From Modicisalibacter coralii (GTDB taxonomy: Bacteria; Pseudomonadota; Gammaproteobacteria; Pseudomonadales; Halomonadaceae): a stretch of DNA of 64,000 bases. Made by a program: the position numbers and the translations under genes. Positions 17,066 to 24,910 of this stretch are shown in pieces (positions within the stretch are counted from its first letter, which is position 1; each line of letters starts with the position of its first letter). The stretch is from the NCBI RefSeq assembly GCF_004117855.1, contig NZ_QWBW01000008.1, positions 62,001 to 126,000 on the forward strand. Reading direction: 5' to 3'. The notes under the pieces are model-generated. The model worked only from the letters and a program-made list of their open reading frames with translations, did no database searches and was not told the DNA's origin.

Positions 17066-18058
17066 TTATATTTTAAAACTTTCCAGGGTGGAAGGATGGA
17101 ATAGATCCTCGGGTTTGAGTCGGCGACTGGAGAGGCCTTCCGCATGGTGCTGGTTCAGGAAACGCTCGAGGGTATTTTTATTTTCGGCAAAACCATACGA
17201 CCAGAAGTCGTCGCCCATCAAGTTCCGGGCAGCACGGAGCTGATCTTCAACGAAGGGTAGCGTCACTTTCGTGGCGGCAGTATCGCTGAGCTTGGCCACG
17301 GCTAATGCCTTGGACTGTTCGAAGGCCTTGTAGACCGAAAACGGCAGCCAAGGGTGACGTTCGACCAGTGTCTTGCGAATGCCCAATAAATGCATGATCG
17401 GAAAGATACCGGTACGCTGGTACCAGTCCGATGCGGCCTGTTGCGGGTCGGCATAGAGATAGCCCACATGAGGGTGTCCGCGGTCGAAACAGGATGGGGC
17501 ACGTGGCCCCATCACTGCGTCCAGTTCACCCGAGGCGAGCATGCCGGAAAGCGTTTCCCCTGCAGGGATGTTTTCCACATGGACGCCTTCCGGCAGATTG
17601 AGGTTGATTTTCTCGACTCGACCCGGCTGCTCGTAACCGCCGCGCAGCCAAGTGACGTCGCTAGGCTTCAGACCATGGTCTTCTTCGAGAAACAGCCGCG
17701 CCCAGACGTTGGCAGTGAGCTGGTACTCCGGAACGCCGATGCGCTTGCCTCGAAGATCCGCGGGCGTCTCGATGCCTCGGTCGGTGCGGATATAGATCGA
17801 GGTGTGGCGAAAGGCGCGCGAGGGAAACACGGGGACACCCACGTAGGGGCAATTGTCTGCCGCGGTCTTCACCGAGAAACTGCTCAGCGAAAGCTCGGTG
17901 ATGTCGAATTCGGCATGACGAAAAGCGCGGAAGAAAATCTCTTCCGGGTCGTGGAGCATGAACACCGGATCCACGCCGTCGATCTGTACTTCCCCGTCGA
18001 TCAAGGGACGCATGCGATCATAGTTACCTACGGCAATGGAGAGTTCTAGTTTGTTCAT
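17066..18058 (-). CDS. 4,5-dihydroxyphthalate decarboxylase (Pht5/OphC-like)
   Basis: A 330-residue protein of the 4,5-dihydroxyphthalate decarboxylase family, which has an ABC-type periplasmic-binding-protein fold but no signal peptide here. It would decarboxylate 4,5-dihydroxyphthalate to protocatechuate in the cytoplasm. Family-like blocks are SIAVGNYDRMRPLIDGEV at the N-terminus, DITELSLSSF near residue 52, and LRGKRIGVPEYQLTANVWAR near residue 102. The ATG ending at 18058 has AGGA upstream. It lies 66 bp after the Rieske oxygenase in the same operon, as expected for sequential steps. The family also holds uncharacterised binding-like proteins, so the assignment leans partly on context. 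Confidence 0.85.
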   Translation of the reverse strand: MNKLELSIAVGNYDRMRPLIDGEVQIDGVDPVFMLHDPEEIFFRAFRHAEFDITELSLSSFSVKTAADNCPYVGVPVFPSRAFRHTSIYIRTDRGIETPADLRGKRIGVPEYQLTANVWARLFLEEDHGLKPSDVTWLRGGYEQPGRVEKINLNLPEGVHVENIPAGETLSGMLASGELDAVMGPRAPSCFDRGHPHVGYLYADPQQAASDWYQRTGIFPIMHLLGIRKTLVERHPWLPFSVYKAFEQSKALAVAKLSDTAATKVTLPFVEDQLRAARNLMGDDFWSYGFAENKNTLERFLNQHHAEGLSSRRLKPEDLFHPSTLESFKI

Positions 18059-18124
18059 CAGCAGTCCTGGGTCGGTCGTTGATTGTCGTTTGCCGTGTAT
18101 CAGCCGGGATCAGGAACTGATCGG

Positions 18125-19432
18125 CTACTTGGCTTGGGCATCCGCCGCATAGAGTTCGGCTTCCTCGGGCGCGGTGCCCAGCTCGCGCCAATCGGTTTCC
18201 TTGGGGACGACGCCCTGGAAAGATTTCAGCTTGTACTGCGGAATGCGCGGCTCTTCGGTACCAATTGCCGGTCCACCTTGCTGCATGGTCTTGGCCGCCT
18301 GGACCATCTGGCGACGGAACTCGACGATGGCGAGGTCGCTGGCACCAAGGCGGTCGTGGGTGCGGTCGGCAATGGGGCCCATGGTTTCCCACATGGCGAT
18401 GTCCTGGTTGGGGATGCCGCGGATACCGGTGAAACTGGTGCCGAGCTGCATGATCCGCCGATCCTGCCAGTAATTGTTCTCGCGGTTACGGAACTTGTGG
18501 AAGCGCTCGTCCAGATCGATACCGACTTGAGCACCGAGGAATTTGCGCCAGGATTCGGTATCCGGGGTGGTGGCTTCGTCGCCCCAGGCGATGAAGTGGA
18601 ATGCCGTGTGGGTATCATCGATCGGCACATGCAGAATCGCGATATCATAAAGATTATTCGGGGGAATCTGCACGGTGTAAGGAGCAATGAACAGGGTCGT
18701 ACGCACATAGTCGTGCGTTTTGGCATCAGTGATTGGCCGCCGAATTGCCGCGTAACGGAATCCGAAACGAGTCTTTTGCAATTGCAGGCGCGGCGCCTTG
18801 TCCGTGGACGGACGAAGCCAGAGTTTATCGTTGGCTTCGGCACCACCGATGCGTGCGGGGACCATATCGGTGGAATGCAGGGAGGACGAGTGTGCCGAGT
18901 CGATGGCACCTTCCAGAATCTGCGCCCAGTTGCAATCGATGATGATCTTGGCGATCGATACCTTGGTTTCCGGCGTCGGCTGGAACACCGGTGCGGTGAA
19001 TTCCGGCTTCTCCTCGGCGGGCCCCATGTAGACCCAGATGAAACCGGCCTCCTCGTGGGTCGGGTACGCCTTGTGCTTGACCTTTTCGGTCATTTTCGAT
19101 TCCGGCGGCTCGGACGACATTTCGAGGACATTGCCTTCGACGTCCATCTTCCAGCCATGGTACAGACAGCGCAGCCCGCACTCCTCATTGCGGCCCAGCG
19201 CCAGTGATGCGCGGCGGTGAGGACACATCTCGTCCATAACACCAACGCGACCATCAGTGTCGCGGAAGGCTACCAGGTCTTCGCCCAAAAGGCGTACCCG
19301 AACGGGATCGCCGTCCGGTTCGGCGACTTCTTCGGAGAGGCAGGCAGGCAGCCAGTGACGACGCATGATCTGCCCCATGGGGGCGTCACCTTCGACACGG
19401 CAGAGGAGTTCGTTTTCTTCGTGAGTCAACAT
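18125..19432 (-). CDS. Phthalate 4,5-dioxygenase oxygenase subunit (Rieske, Pht3/OphA2-like)
   Basis: A 435-residue Rieske non-heme iron oxygenase alpha subunit. The Rieske cluster ligands are C70-x-H72 (EMCPHRRAS) and C89-xx-H92 (LRCLYHGW). The mononuclear iron site is D178, H181 and H186 in GAIDSAHSSSLH. It would insert O2 into phthalate to give the 4,5-cis-dihydrodiol, with electrons from the reductase encoded at 22596. The start is at the ATG ending at 19432 with GGAG 10 bases upstream; the upstream frame extension is rejected. It heads the operon oxygenase, decarboxylase, TAXI binding protein, TRAP permease. A palindromic operator and a motif shared with the reductase promoter lie just upstream. 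Confidence 0.9.
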   Translation of the reverse strand: MLTHEENELLCRVEGDAPMGQIMRRHWLPACLSEEVAEPDGDPVRVRLLGEDLVAFRDTDGRVGVMDEMCPHRRASLALGRNEECGLRCLYHGWKMDVEGNVLEMSSEPPESKMTEKVKHKAYPTHEEAGFIWVYMGPAEEKPEFTAPVFQPTPETKVSIAKIIIDCNWAQILEGAIDSAHSSSLHSTDMVPARIGGAEANDKLWLRPSTDKAPRLQLQKTRFGFRYAAIRRPITDAKTHDYVRTTLFIAPYTVQIPPNNLYDIAILHVPIDDTHTAFHFIAWGDEATTPDTESWRKFLGAQVGIDLDERFHKFRNRENNYWQDRRIMQLGTSFTGIRGIPNQDIAMWETMGPIADRTHDRLGASDLAIVEFRRQMVQAAKTMQQGGPAIGTEEPRIPQYKLKSFQGVVPKETDWRELGTAPEEAELYAADAQAK

Positions 19433-19484
19433 TGCACGAGATCTCCAGATTGGGTTTGCGACGCTATCCAAGCCTTGTGCAGTG

Positions 19485-19521
19485 AAAATGCTTAGATATC
19501 TAACTTACATGCCTAAGTTAG
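19485..19521. promoter_or_regulatory. Operator cluster in the phthalate oxygenase promoter
   Basis: Overlapping elements are AAAATGCTTAGATAT (19485-19499), the perfect palindrome TTAGATATCTAA (19492-19503), and the inverted repeat CTAACTTA / TAAGTTAG (19500-19507, 19514-19521). On the minus strand TTGGAC followed 17 bases later by TTAGAT could be the promoter, so a protein bound here would block it. The first element recurs with one mismatch before the reductase gene (23613-23627). The MarR protein encoded at 20835 is the obvious candidate ligand; that link is inference. Confidence 0.6.
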
Positions 19522-19589
19522 TCCAAGAGTCCGCAACGTCAAATACGGCGAAAGTCGTATTTTGTGCCGTATTCGCAATATTTTGAGAC

Positions 19590-19830
19590 CTTCGTCTAGA
19601 GGGGCTTCCCGGGATCTGGCGGTAATTCTTCCGCGATCCCTTCGCGCTTGACGCGAGCCCCACGCGGCGACTCGGTATCGTTCGGCCAAGGCGTATTTTC
19701 TGATCGTAGAAAGGCGGAATGGCGAATGGTTTGCAATGACTTATAAAGCATTATCGAGCGGTACTTTATTGTCCGCGATGCGTTCGCGCACCTCGCGCTG
19801 CAGAAAAAGAGAGCACGGCCCATGCGCCTT
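19590..19830 (-). pseudogene. Degenerate remnant of a GntR-type DNA-binding domain
   Basis: Read on the minus strand, LQREVRERIADNKVPLDNAL followed by a stop, then in another frame KYALAERYRVAAWGSRQARR, resembles the winged-helix N-terminus of GntR regulators (pattern Q-x-R-x-x-I-xx-G-x-L-P-P, then LAERFGVSRGTVRQAL). Frame breaks and a stop make it non-functional, and no effector domain follows. The call rests on pattern resemblance only. Confidence 0.3.
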
Positions 19831-19902
19831 GTGCTTGGCACTTATCGAAACTGTCGGGAAGCGGTGGCGGGCAACTACAAAAAGGCTCGTCCGATGGCAT
19901 GA

Positions 19903-19943
19903 CCGTGCGCCCCGCTCCTCGGTCAAGGGAGCGGGGCGCACGG
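19903..19943. other. Strong 16-bp hairpin below the class II aldolase gene
   Basis: Perfect arms at 19903-19918 and 19928-19943 (core GTGCGCCCCGCTCC) with a 9-base loop. A T run in the minus direction exists (complement of 19879-19883) but is about 20 bases away, so this is not a standard intrinsic terminator. It may stabilise the 3' end of the reductase-to-aldolase mRNA. Confidence 0.5.
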
Positions 19944-20044
19944 GGTCGACTGAATTGAACACGCTGATCGGGCAGGAGTGCCGGAGCGATGGCCCCGTCA
20001 GTCGCCGTTGCCAATCATAATGGCGCCGGCGAGCGGGCGGTCGG

Positions 20045-20791
20045 CTAGCGACGTGCCTGGGCGCGCTGCTTCCACAGCTGCCAGGGTCTCTCGACCTGAC
20101 CCTCGATCATCTCCATCGCCGTCTTGGCTTCTCCCGGGGTCAGGTATTCGACAGGACCGAGGCGCAGGGCATCGGCCTGCAGGCGTGCATTCACCTCAAC
20201 GTAAACCGCCCGATAGACGGCTTGCTTGAGTGTTGGGCCGGTGACCGTCGCACCGTGTCCACGCATCAGCACGACATTATTGTCGCCCAGTGAGTGGGCC
20301 AGTGACTCGCCAAGCGGGGCGTTTCGGATCAGCAGGTCCGTGGCGTCACCAGCGACGTCGCGGATCTCGAAGATCGGGGCGCCTTCGCCGATAAAACCGC
20401 TCATGTGACACATGGGTCTCAGCGGCGTCGACTTGACCGCACTGAACGGGACCACCGAGGGTGAATGACTATGCACCACCGCCATCACGTCCGGCCGTGC
20501 CCGGTAGATCTCGCCATGGATGAAGCGCTCGAGATAGACCTTTCGCCCATCGGCGTCAACGGGGGTGCCATCCAGCTCGAACTCGATGATGTCCTCCGCG
20601 CGAACCAGGCCGGGTGCCATGTTGCGCGCGAGCAGGAAGCGATCGGGTCTGTCGGGATGGCGGACACTGACGTGACCGAAGGCATCGAGGACGCCCTCGT
20701 CGAAGAGGATGTGGTTGGCGTGAACCAGGTCTTGCAGCAGGTCGTCGCTATCCGATACCGCAGCAGCGGCTTGCGGGGTTTGGGTATTCAT
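20045..20791 (-). CDS. Class II aldolase/adducin family protein, possible hydroxyphthalate decarboxylase
   Basis: A 248-residue protein of the class II aldolase/adducin fold. Zinc ligands are suggested by VVHSHSPSVVPFS (two His) and the C-terminal MRGHGAT (His), with HGEIYRARPDV ahead of them. Family members include sugar-phosphate aldolases and the PhtC-type 3,4-dihydroxyphthalate decarboxylase of actinobacterial phthalate pathways. The ATG ending at 20791 has AGGGA 7 bases upstream; the extension that overlaps the MarR gene is rejected. It is the last gene of the reductase, dehydrogenase, MarR, aldolase unit. Its exact reaction is open: a second decarboxylase, or an auxiliary lyase acting on a pathway intermediate. 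Confidence 0.75.
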   Translation of the reverse strand: MNTQTPQAAAAVSDSDDLLQDLVHANHILFDEGVLDAFGHVSVRHPDRPDRFLLARNMAPGLVRAEDIIEFELDGTPVDADGRKVYLERFIHGEIYRARPDVMAVVHSHSPSVVPFSAVKSTPLRPMCHMSGFIGEGAPIFEIRDVAGDATDLLIRNAPLGESLAHSLGDNNVVLMRGHGATVTGPTLKQAVYRAVYVEVNARLQADALRLGPVEYLTPGEAKTAMEMIEGQVERPWQLWKQRAQARR

Positions 20792-20834
20792 CTTGGGTCC
20801 CTGATGGCTGGGGTGGGGGGCCTGGCGTGTCGCG

Positions 20835-21320
20835 CTACTCGTTGGCCTCCGCCAGGTTGCTGATAATGGCAAGCAGGGTGCGTCGGGTCGCGCGCAGGTC
20901 GTTCTCGTCGATGCCGGACACGGCACGCTCGTTGATCGTCTCGGCAAGAGGGATCAGGGTTTCCTTGAGGTCGCGACCTTTCTGAGTCAGATAGATGTGA
21001 ATATTCTTGCGGTTGCCGTTGAGTTGGCGCCGCTCGATCAATCCGTTGGCTTCCATGGCTTTCAGAGCCGTGTAGGTCGTTGGCTCCATGAGGCCGGCTT
21101 GTTCACTGAGCTCACGCTGGGTGAGCCCCTCGGTGACCCACAGGATGCGCAGAAACGACCAATGGCCGAAGCTGATGGAGTGTTCCGCTAGCCTGGTCTG
21201 CAAGCTCTTGGTGAGTACGCGTCCGGCATCGCGTATCAAGTGAGCCAGGCGGTCGTCGGGGACGTCCTCCTGCCAGTGCCGAAGCACCGTTACCGTTTCC
21301 TGGGTATTGCTTCGTGCCAT
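20835..21320 (-). CDS. MarR family transcriptional regulator of the phthalate cluster
   Basis: A 161-residue winged-helix MarR protein. The recognition region is LTQRELSEQAGLMEPTTYTALKAMEANGLIERRQLNGNRK (about residues 66-105), followed by the typical LTQKGRDL turn and a dimerisation helix. MarR proteins commonly repress degradation operons until an aromatic ligand binds. It lies between the Gfo/Idh dehydrogenase and the class II aldolase in the same unit, so it is likely autoregulated. The shared motif in front of the reductase and oxygenase genes is its probable target. Ligand and mode are inferred from family and position. Confidence 0.88.
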   Translation of the reverse strand: MARSNTQETVTVLRHWQEDVPDDRLAHLIRDAGRVLTKSLQTRLAEHSISFGHWSFLRILWVTEGLTQRELSEQAGLMEPTTYTALKAMEANGLIERRQLNGNRKNIHIYLTQKGRDLKETLIPLAETINERAVSGIDENDLRATRRTLLAIISNLAEANE

Positions 21321-21363
21321 CGCGGTTTCCTTTTGACGATCCAGTGGGTCTCCCAGCCAACGT

Positions 21364-22569
21364 TTACCTTAACGCAGGAGAGCGGGGGAGTCCCACCTGT
21401 TGGGACAACGCCACATCGCGTCCCGTGTCTGCGGACGTGAGCATGCCCAGGCAGACTTCCATGGTCGCCAGCCCCCATTCACCACAATGGATCGGCGGTC
21501 GATCGTGACGTACGGCGTCGATCAGTTCGTCCAGGACTTCACGACGAGGGATCGCCGGTGGCGCAAGCGGTTCCAGGTACTGGTGATTATCGGCATAGAC
21601 TTGCACCCCTTCGGGGGTGGGGCGAAGGTCGGCGTGATCACACGAGACCAGGATGAAGCCGAAATGATTGTGCGTGATGCCCTCGAGGCTGCTGGTAGCA
21701 AGCGACAGGCCGGCGCCATAGGTGCGGGTGTTCTTGAGTGCGGCCTCTTCCTCGGGGGTCTGTACCTGGGCGAGTCTGCGTCGGGCATGACCGTACTGGC
21801 TGGGGTCGCGTGGCTGACCGAGCTCGCCCGACCAGCCACAGAACTCGTCGCTGTCGAAGTGCGCGAAGCCGCTGTAGGTCATGGTGGCGAAGGGGCCGCC
21901 CTCGAAGCTCAGCAGGGCGCCATAAGCGCCTTCGGTGGGGCGGGCGGCATCCCAGCTGCCGGTGATGGCCCGTACGCTGCTCGCTCGACCGCCTCCCAGT
22001 AGTCGCACGATATCGACCTGATGGGCGGCCTGGCTGAAGACCACGCCGCCACCGCGTGATGTATCCAGTTCCTCGGGACGTCGCGGGCGATAGAGAAAGT
22101 CGGTGAAGTTGAGCGCATGAATCATGCGGACTGCGCCGAACTCGCCGCTGTCGATCAGTTCACGGGTACGCAGATAGGGCGTATCGAAGCTGTGGCTGTG
22201 CCCGACCATCAGCCAGCGTCCGGCCTGGCGCATGGCCGCTATCATGGCCCGGCAATCCTCGAGCGAGAGTGCCATGGGCTTCTCGACGAGGACATGCTTG
22301 CCGTGCGCCGCCGCCAGTTCGACATGCTCGCGGTGAAACTGGTGCGGTGTGGCGACGTAGACGGCTTCGACATCAGGGTTGGCGCACAGCTCGGCAACGT
22401 CGGCGTAAGTCACGGCGTCGAAATCGCTTGCGAATTGCCGCCGGGCCTCCTCTCGAGGATCGGCGGCCGCAACGAGACGAATGCCAGGGTGTGCCGCCAG
22501 GGTCGGCAGCAGCAACATGAAGCCGCGACCGAGACCGGCGATCCCGAGTCGCAAGGGCGGTGGTGTCAT
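21364..22569 (-). CDS. Gfo/Idh/MocA oxidoreductase, probable phthalate 4,5-cis-dihydrodiol dehydrogenase (Pht4/OphB-like)
   Basis: A 401-residue NAD(P)-dependent dehydrogenase. The Rossmann start is LRLGIAGLGRGFMLLLPTL, then the EKP motif in HGKHVLVEKPMALS near residue 100 and the GGGVVFSQAAHQVDIVRLLG helix with its conserved His. Phthalate dihydrodiol dehydrogenases (Pht4, OphB) belong to this superfamily at this length, and the gene neighbours the dioxygenase reductase. It would rearomatise the cis-dihydrodiol to 4,5-dihydroxyphthalate. The ATG ending at 22569 has GGAG 6 bases upstream; the first residues of the longer frame overlap the reductase gene. Sugar dehydrogenase activity would be the alternative for the superfamily but does not fit the cluster. 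Confidence 0.82.
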   Translation of the reverse strand: MTPPPLRLGIAGLGRGFMLLLPTLAAHPGIRLVAAADPREEARRQFASDFDAVTYADVAELCANPDVEAVYVATPHQFHREHVELAAAHGKHVLVEKPMALSLEDCRAMIAAMRQAGRWLMVGHSHSFDTPYLRTRELIDSGEFGAVRMIHALNFTDFLYRPRRPEELDTSRGGGVVFSQAAHQVDIVRLLGGGRASSVRAITGSWDAARPTEGAYGALLSFEGGPFATMTYSGFAHFDSDEFCGWSGELGQPRDPSQYGHARRRLAQVQTPEEEAALKNTRTYGAGLSLATSSLEGITHNHFGFILVSCDHADLRPTPEGVQVYADNHQYLEPLAPPAIPRREVLDELIDAVRHDRPPIHCGEWGLATMEVCLGMLTSADTGRDVALSQQVGLPRSPALR

Positions 22570-22595
22570 GGGATTCTCCGGCGAAAGCGAACGGC

Positions 22596-23585
22596 TCATT
22601 CTGGAAGGTCGATGATTAGTTCTTCCGAGATGGCACGCGAGACGCAGACCATAATGTTGTCCTGGTGTTCGGCCTCTGACAGCACCAGGTCGCGATGGTC
22701 TGCCTCACCTTCCACCAGGCGGGTGCGACAGGAGCCACAGGTGCCGCTTTCGCAGGAGTAAGGGACGTGATGCCCGTTGGCTCTCAACGCTTCGAGAATC
22801 GACACGCCCGCCGGGACAGGCACGGCTTCGCCGGTCTTGGCCAACCGTACGGTGAAGGGCTTGTCATCTTCCTTGCTTGCTGACTTGCGCGTGCCGAAAT
22901 CCTCGAAACGCACACTCGAGGATGACCAGTGCCCCGTCATATCGCGTACGGCTTCCATCAGGCCGCGCGGACCACAACAGTAGACGTGTGCGCCCTTGGG
23001 CTGCTCGAGTACCGGCCACAGGTCGTAAGCATTATCAGGGTCACCCTGGTCATGGTGAATGATGACCTTGCCACGGTACTCGGGGCCGCTCAGCTCCTCG
23101 AGAAAGGCCGTCTGGGCGGCGTCGCGCGTTAGATAATAGAGCTTGAAGGGTTTGCCGCTCGTGGCTCTGAGGTGATGGATCATCGCCATGATCGGTGTGA
23201 TGCCGATACCGCCGGCGATGAAAATGTAGCGTGCCGGATTGCCCTTCAATTCAAAATCGTTATGCGGTTCAGAGACCTGAAGCTGATCCCCGACGCGGGT
23301 TTCGTCGGTCAGGCTCTTCGAGCCACCGGTCCCGGATTCCTCGCGCTTGACCGCGATGACGTAATGGTGATGCTCCTCGGGGTCGTTGCACAGGGAGTAG
23401 CGCCTTACCTGGCCGTTGGGCACCTCGACATAGATATGAGCACCGGGCGTGAACTCTGGCAGATCCTCACCCTCGGGGTGCACGAATTCGATTTGATAGA
23501 TGCCCTCGGCAATGGCATCCAGTGCCTTGACTTCGAGCGCGCTCATGGGGATTTCATCGGATGGGGAGGCCATGGGAAGCACCAT
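22596..23585 (-). CDS. Phthalate dioxygenase reductase (FMN/NAD domain plus 2Fe-2S ferredoxin)
   Basis: An approximately 329-residue class IA reductase. The flavin domain has RRYSLCNDPEEH, the NAD domain has IFIAGGIGITPIMAMIHHL, and the C-terminal plant-type ferredoxin has C278, C283, C286 and C314 (pattern CxxxxCxxC...C). It passes NADH electrons to the Rieske oxygenase encoded at 18125. It heads the second minus-strand unit (reductase, dehydrogenase, MarR, aldolase). The start is uncertain: ATGs ending at 23585 and 23573 both lack a clear ribosome-binding site, and the longer frame to 23675 crosses the promoter. The same architecture occurs in VanB at 41168, a paralog. Confidence 0.88.
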   Translation of the reverse strand: MVLPMASPSDEIPMSALEVKALDAIAEGIYQIEFVHPEGEDLPEFTPGAHIYVEVPNGQVRRYSLCNDPEEHHHYVIAVKREESGTGGSKSLTDETRVGDQLQVSEPHNDFELKGNPARYIFIAGGIGITPIMAMIHHLRATSGKPFKLYYLTRDAAQTAFLEELSGPEYRGKVIIHHDQGDPDNAYDLWPVLEQPKGAHVYCCGPRGLMEAVRDMTGHWSSSSVRFEDFGTRKSASKEDDKPFTVRLAKTGEAVPVPAGVSILEALRANGHHVPYSCESGTCGSCRTRLVEGEADHRDLVLSEAEHQDNIMVCVSRAISEELIIDLPE

Positions 23586-23612
23586 AATTGTCGTCAGTTT
23601 TAAAATTCTTTT

Positions 23613-23627
23613 ATATCTAAGTATTTT
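23613..23627 (-). promoter_or_regulatory. Second copy of the phthalate promoter motif, before the reductase gene
   Basis: On the minus strand AAAATACTTAGATAT matches AAAATGCTTAGATAT of the oxygenase promoter at 14 of 15 positions. It runs into TATAAAAG, so it overlaps a likely -10 region about 30 bases before the reductase start. It is a candidate operator for the cluster's MarR protein. Confidence 0.55.
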
Positions 23628-23703
23628 GGCGAGGCAGATGCAAGTAGGGAGGCATTCAACTTTAGGGGTAGGCAAAGAGCGGTTATAAAAAACCCGGGGA
23701 GGG

Positions 23704-23733
23704 GCGCTGGCTGATCCTGTACATAGCCAGCGG
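23704..23733. other. Hairpin between the AEC transporter gene and the phthalate reductase promoter
   Basis: CGCTGGCT (23705-23712) and AGCCAGCG (23725-23732) form an 8-bp stem with a 12-base loop. In the minus direction a T run (complement of 23687-23692) follows after about 12 bases, so it may act as a weak terminator for the AEC gene. Confidence 0.4.
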
Positions 23734-23851
23734 GATTGCGATTACTCGGTTCTTTCGTGCCGCACCGACGGCGTTATCGCCGTGGTCGGGATGACGGCAT
23801 GAAAGGCTGGCAGGAGGGGGGCGAGGATCACCCGTCACCAGCCAGGACCTG

Positions 23852-24802
23852 TCAGGACAGCGGGAGACGGTAGGTCTCGAGCAACCACAATAGACTGCTG
23901 ACGGTGATGAAGGACATCAGGGTCGCCAGCATCAATGAGGCCGTGCAGAGCTCGCCGTGGCCATAGCGCTGGCCGAGGATCGGGTAGACGCTGAGCATCG
24001 GTGCGCTGGCCATGATGATTGCTGCGGTAGTCAGGGCGGGGTCGGTGGGCGGCAGCCAGAGCAGCAGCAGGAACACTGCCAAGGGATGCAGCAGCAGCTT
24101 GCCGATGACGATCTGGCCGACGTCGCCGAGCATGCCGCCGATGCGCAGCCCGTGGAGCGTGCCGCCGATCACGAACAGCGCCGTGGGCGCGGAGGCCGAG
24201 GCCAGCATGTCGATCGCCTTGGCCAACGGGGCGGGCAGTTCGAAGCCGCTGAGGGCGACGACGACACCGGCACAGATACCGATCACCAGCGGGTTGCGGG
24301 TGAGCCGAGCCAACGTCTGACGCAGCGTGATGAAGAACGAGGCGTCCTGCTGGCGTCCTGCCTCGGCCAGCGCCAGCGCGGTGGGGATCATCAGCAGGTT
24401 CTCGACCACCATACTCAGCGCCATGGCGATGACCGCGGTTGACCCGACAGCCATGGCGGCGATGGGATAGCCGATGAAGCCGCTATTGGAGGCCGACATG
24501 CCCAGCGCCATGATGCCGCTATCGCCGAGCGACTTGCGGCGCACCCGGGTCATGAACAGCAGAGCGCCGGCGAAGGCCGCCACCGAGCCCAAAACATAGG
24601 CGCTCAGATAGACCGGATCGAAGACCTCGCTCAGCGGGTGCTCGACCAGGGCGCGGAAGATCAGCGAGGGCAGCGCGAAGTTGATCACGAAACCGCCTAG
24701 CCCCTGGACCTGAGCCTTGCTGAGCAGCCGGGTCATGACGGCCAAATACCCAATGCCGATCAGCAGGAAGATCGGGGTGGTGATGGCAAGTATGTCGAGC
24801 AC
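23852..24802 (-). CDS. AEC family transporter (auxin efflux carrier type)
   Basis: A 316-residue integral membrane protein with about ten helices in the inverted five-plus-five AEC arrangement. Helical breaks occur at GFVINFALPSLIFRAL and GMSASNSGFIGYPIAA. AEC proteins in bacteria move organic anions such as malonate or malate; the substrate here is unknown. The start is taken as GTG at 24800-24802 because AAGGA lies 7 bases upstream; a TTG 21 bases earlier is weaker. It follows the IclR regulator on the same strand by about 108 bp and could be cotranscribed, which would link it to beta-ketoadipate metabolism. Confidence 0.85.
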   Translation of the reverse strand: MLDILAITTPIFLLIGIGYLAVMTRLLSKAQVQGLGGFVINFALPSLIFRALVEHPLSEVFDPVYLSAYVLGSVAAFAGALLFMTRVRRKSLGDSGIMALGMSASNSGFIGYPIAAMAVGSTAVIAMALSMVVENLLMIPTALALAEAGRQQDASFFITLRQTLARLTRNPLVIGICAGVVVALSGFELPAPLAKAIDMLASASAPTALFVIGGTLHGLRIGGMLGDVGQIVIGKLLLHPLAVFLLLLWLPPTDPALTTAAIIMASAPMLSVYPILGQRYGHGELCTASLMLATLMSFITVSSLLWLLETYRLPLS

Positions 24803-24910
24803 GGCGAATTCCTTGATGAGCAACGTGTTTCGCGGTGATGCATGATCCCGTTGCGCAGCTATTCGAGGATCGGGACACGCGATCGCCGAGGCACGTTGCC
24901 GCTGCCGGTG

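Larger units (their letters stand above)
19433..20044. other. 612-bp non-coding stretch between the two phthalate transcription units
   Basis: No intact gene is visible. From left to right it holds the oxygenase promoter with operator-like repeats (19485-19521), a degenerate GntR-like coding remnant (about 19590-19830), and a very strong hairpin (19903-19943) below the end of the class II aldolase gene. Confidence 0.7.

Noticed and set aside
19903-19943. Calling the 16-bp hairpin an intrinsic terminator
   Set aside because: No T run follows closely on either strand; it is recorded only as a structure.
19741-19962. Small minus-strand open frame as a real gene
   Set aside because: No ribosome-binding site; its end matches only a broken GntR-like segment, so it is treated as part of a remnant.
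23586-23675. Extended N-terminus of the phthalate reductase
   Set aside because: The extra 30 residues would be translated from the AT-rich promoter region containing the shared motif and a -10-like sequence.
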